From: Rhizobium sp.
GTDB taxonomy: Bacteria > Pseudomonadota > Alphaproteobacteria > Rhizobiales > Rhizobiaceae
Assembly: GCA_002796995.1 (NCBI GenBank)
Contig: PEKW01000001.1
Span: 62,001 to 126,000 of the forward strand
DNA length: 64,000 bases
Reading direction: 5' to 3'
In this document: piece after piece, positions 62,361-64,000 of the stretch
Numbering within the stretch: position 1 is the first letter of the stretch
Layout of the letters: each line of letters starts with the position of its first letter
Position numbers and translations under genes: made by a program
Notes under the pieces: generated by a model
Told to the model about the DNA's origin: nothing
The model's database searches: none
What the model saw: the letters and a program-made list of their open reading frames with translations, nothing else

Positions 62361-62599
62361 GCGAAACGTCCCCATAAAGATGTAATGTCCGATGGCCGGC
62401 ACCCTTACGGAAAACACAAATAGTCTCAATGGCTTGCATCGGCCACTTCTGGACCTTGTGGCGGCCAAATCTGGGTCCATTCATGCTTTTCGTGGGGGGC
62501 GCTCTCGTTGGCGGGCGCGTATGTATCCTCGGCGCGGCCTTTGCGCTTGCGGCGACGGCCCCTTTTCCCGATGATCGGGCGGCAAGCAGGGAGACGGTT

Positions 62600-63385
62600 A
62601 TGGCGGACGATCGCAAATGGGCTTTGATCACGGGGGCAACCGGCGGGCTCGGGCAGGCCTTCGGCCAGGCGCTTGCCCGGCGCGGCTATAATCTCGTGCT
62701 CACCGCCCGCACATCGGAGGCCCTGGCGGCGATGGCGGCGGAGCTTCGCCAATTCGGCGGCGAGGTGGTCGTCGAGGTCGCCGATCTGGCCGAGCCGGAT
62801 GCCTGCTTGCGCCTGAAACAGGCGCTCGACGCACGCGGACTGGTCGTCGAGACGCTGGTGGCGAATGCCGGCTACGGCGTCCAGGGCCGATTCGTCTCGC
62901 GACCGCGTGACGCCGAACTCGGCATGGTGGACGTCAACATTCGGGCGCTGACCGATCTTTCGCATCTCTTCGGCAGTGCCATGGCCGAGCGCGGCGGCGG
63001 GCATATCCTCCTGGTCGCCAGCACTGCCGCCTACCAGCCGGTACCCGGCTATGCGGTCTATGCCGCGTCCAAGGCCTATGTGCTCGCCTTCGGCCACGCG
63101 CTGCATCGCGAGCTCGCTCGCCGCAAGGTCGTCGTCAGCGTGACCTGTCCGGGACCGACCAGGACCCCGTTCTGGGAGCGGGCCGGCCACCGGCTCAACC
63201 CCATGGCATCCGCGGTGCTGATGCCGCCCGAGGCAGTCGTCGAGGCGAGCCTCAAGGCCCTCTACGCCGGACGGCCGAGCGTGGTGCCGGGCGTCGCCAA
63301 CAAGCTCATCACCCTGTCCACGCGCCTTTTCCCCCGCAGCCTGCTGGCCTGGGGCGCGTCCTATTTCATGAGCAATGCGAAATAG
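62600..63385 (+). CDS. SDR family oxidoreductase
   Basis: A 261-residue short-chain dehydrogenase. The cofactor motif ITGATGGLGQAFG is at about 10-22, the NAGYG motif near 92, and catalytic VASTAAY then YAVYAASKAYVLAFG (Tyr/Lys) follow. The sequence resembles the DltE/YqjQ-like branch with a conserved CPGPTRTPFW. The ATG at 62600 has GGGAG before it; 57 open codons upstream are not SDR-like. It is divergent from omptin over 239 bp and convergent with purN with a 3-bp gap. Confidence 0.9.
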   Translation: MADDRKWALITGATGGLGQAFGQALARRGYNLVLTARTSEALAAMAAELRQFGGEVVVEVADLAEPDACLRLKQALDARGLVVETLVANAGYGVQGRFVSRPRDAELGMVDVNIRALTDLSHLFGSAMAERGGGHILLVASTAAYQPVPGYAVYAASKAYVLAFGHALHRELARRKVVVSVTCPGPTRTPFWERAGHRLNPMASAVLMPPEAVVEASLKALYAGRPSVVPGVANKLITLSTRLFPRSLLAWGASYFMSNAK

Positions 63386-63388
63386 TCT

Positions 63389-64000
63389 CTAGACCGAGAC
63401 CAGGCTCGCCGCCGCGTCTCCGGCATAACCGGTCCGCACGACGCGGCCGTCGGCGTCCATGCGAAGCGTGCCGTCGGCGAAGAGGCGCAGCGCCTGGGCA
63501 TAGCTGCGGTGCTCGACGGTGAGCACCCGGGCCGCGAGGCTGTCCGAGGTGTCGCCGGGCAGAACCGGTACGACGGACTGGGCGACGATCGGGCCCTCGT
63601 CCATGCCCTCGGTGACGAAATGCACGGTGCAGCCCGCCACCATCATGCCGGCGTCGAGCGCCCGCTGGTGCGTGTGCAGACCCGGAAAGAGCGGCAGCAG
63701 CGAAGGATGGATGTTGAGGATCCGGCCTTCATAGGGACGGATGAAATCGGCCGAGAGCAGGCGCATATAGCCGGCGAGGCAGATGATGTCGGGCGAGAGT
63801 GCCGCCAGTGCGGCGAGGATCGCCGCCTCATGCTCGGTCTTGCCGGCATAGGCGCGGCGCTCGAAGACATGCGTGGCGATGCCGCGCTCGGCGGCCCTGG
63901 CCAGCCCGCCCGCCGTGGGCTTGTCGGAGATGACCGCGACGATTTCGGCCGGGAAGTCCCGCGCGGCGCAGGCATCCGCCAGCGCCACCATGTTCGAACC
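63389..64000 (-). CDS. purN: Phosphoribosylglycinamide formyltransferase, 5' end missing (runs off right edge)
   Basis: PurN formylates GAR in purine synthesis. The window holds the C-terminal 203 residues, beginning GSNMVALADA, so only the first 15-20 residues are missing. The catalytic signature NIHPSLLPLFPGLHTHQRAL and the later HFVTEGMDEGPIVAQ (with the catalytic Asp) are intact. An internal ATG at 63991 is not the true start, as the frame and the GSN motif continue off the edge. Confidence 0.95.
   Translation of the reverse strand, partial: GSNMVALADACAARDFPAEIVAVISDKPTAGGLARAAERGIATHVFERRAYAGKTEHEAAILAALAALSPDIICLAGYMRLLSADFIRPYEGRILNIHPSLLPLFPGLHTHQRALDAGMMVAGCTVHFVTEGMDEGPIVAQSVVPVLPGDTSDSLAARVLTVEHRSYAQALRLFADGTLRMDADGRVVRTGYAGDAAASLVSV

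Overview
The window is a gene-dense, GC-rich chromosomal segment of an alphaproteobacterium, most likely a member of the Rhizobiales close to Rhizobium/Sinorhizobium/Shinella. The basis is the blend of gene orders (SDR-purF-cvpA-radA-alr; rpsF-rpsR-DUF2232-rplI; fabD-fabG-acpP-fabF-mltG-yicC-gmk; lptF-lptG-lptD-surA-pdxA-rsmA; SDR-uvrC-pgsA-moaD-moaE) and the strong likeness of the choline-sulfatase and ChoX proteins to those known from Sinorhizobium. The genus is an inference. I saw no rRNA, tRNA, CRISPR array, insertion sequence or prophage.

Layout. 1-5.6 kb: a truncated SDR gene, then purF, cvpA, radA and alr on the minus strand. 5.6-7.6 kb: a plus-strand AraC regulator with azlC and azlD, wedged between alr and dnaB, with a 19-bp near-repeat ahead of both the regulator and azlC. 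7.6-12.2 kb: dnaB, then the ribosomal operon rpsF-rpsR-DUF2232-rplI with a structured rpsF leader. 12.2-13.7 kb: a ClbS/DfsB-like protein and a Tas-like aldo/keto reductase. 14-20.5 kb: the fatty-acid synthesis cluster, followed by mltG, yicC and gmk. 20.6-24.2 kb: a choline-O-sulfate module (choX-betC with a divergent LysR regulator). 24.2-31.8 kb: the LPS-export/outer-membrane operon lptF-lptG-lptD-surA-pdxA-rsmA. 31.9-34.9 kb: a PAP2 phosphatase, pepA and holC. 34.9-37.4 kb: three Tad-type pilus genes. 37.6-43 kb: an ABC-F ATPase, a degenerate-GGDEF protein, and a small membrane protein tightly coupled to a chemoreceptor. 43-49.5 kb: mostly accessory single genes (DinB, two-domain GST, PEBP, AraC, ndk, a lipoprotein coupled to a CGNR regulator, a LivH-like permease, a membrane-anchored methyltransferase). 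49.5-53.8 kb: moaE, moaD, pgsA, uvrC and a FolM-like SDR. 54-64 kb: an Omp25/RopB-like porin-type protein, GST, RNase T2, a YbhN-like membrane protein, rlmJ, a molybdopterin oxidoreductase coupled to a NUDIX hydrolase, an omptin protease, an SDR, and purN running off the right edge.

How the parts work together. Two envelope themes recur: lipopolysaccharide transport (LptF/G/D, SurA, a neighbouring PAP2 enzyme) and outer-membrane proteins (RopB-like, omptin). MoaD/MoaE supply molybdopterin, which the molybdoenzyme at 58.6 kb would use. PurF and PurN bracket the window as two early steps of purine synthesis. The choX-betC-LysR set lets the cell capture and cleave choline sulfate, although the ABC permease and ATPase are not here.

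The most interesting candidates for follow-up are (a) a 30-bp near-perfect palindrome between the CGNR regulator and a lone LivH-like permease, (b) the AraC-AzlCD insertion with its repeated putative operator, (c) the omptin in a rhizobial background, (d) the small membrane protein coupled to the chemoreceptor, and (e) several enzymes with a substituted signature residue (PAP2, RNase T2, GGDEF, ChoX). I did not find a clearly new multi-gene defence or mobile system.
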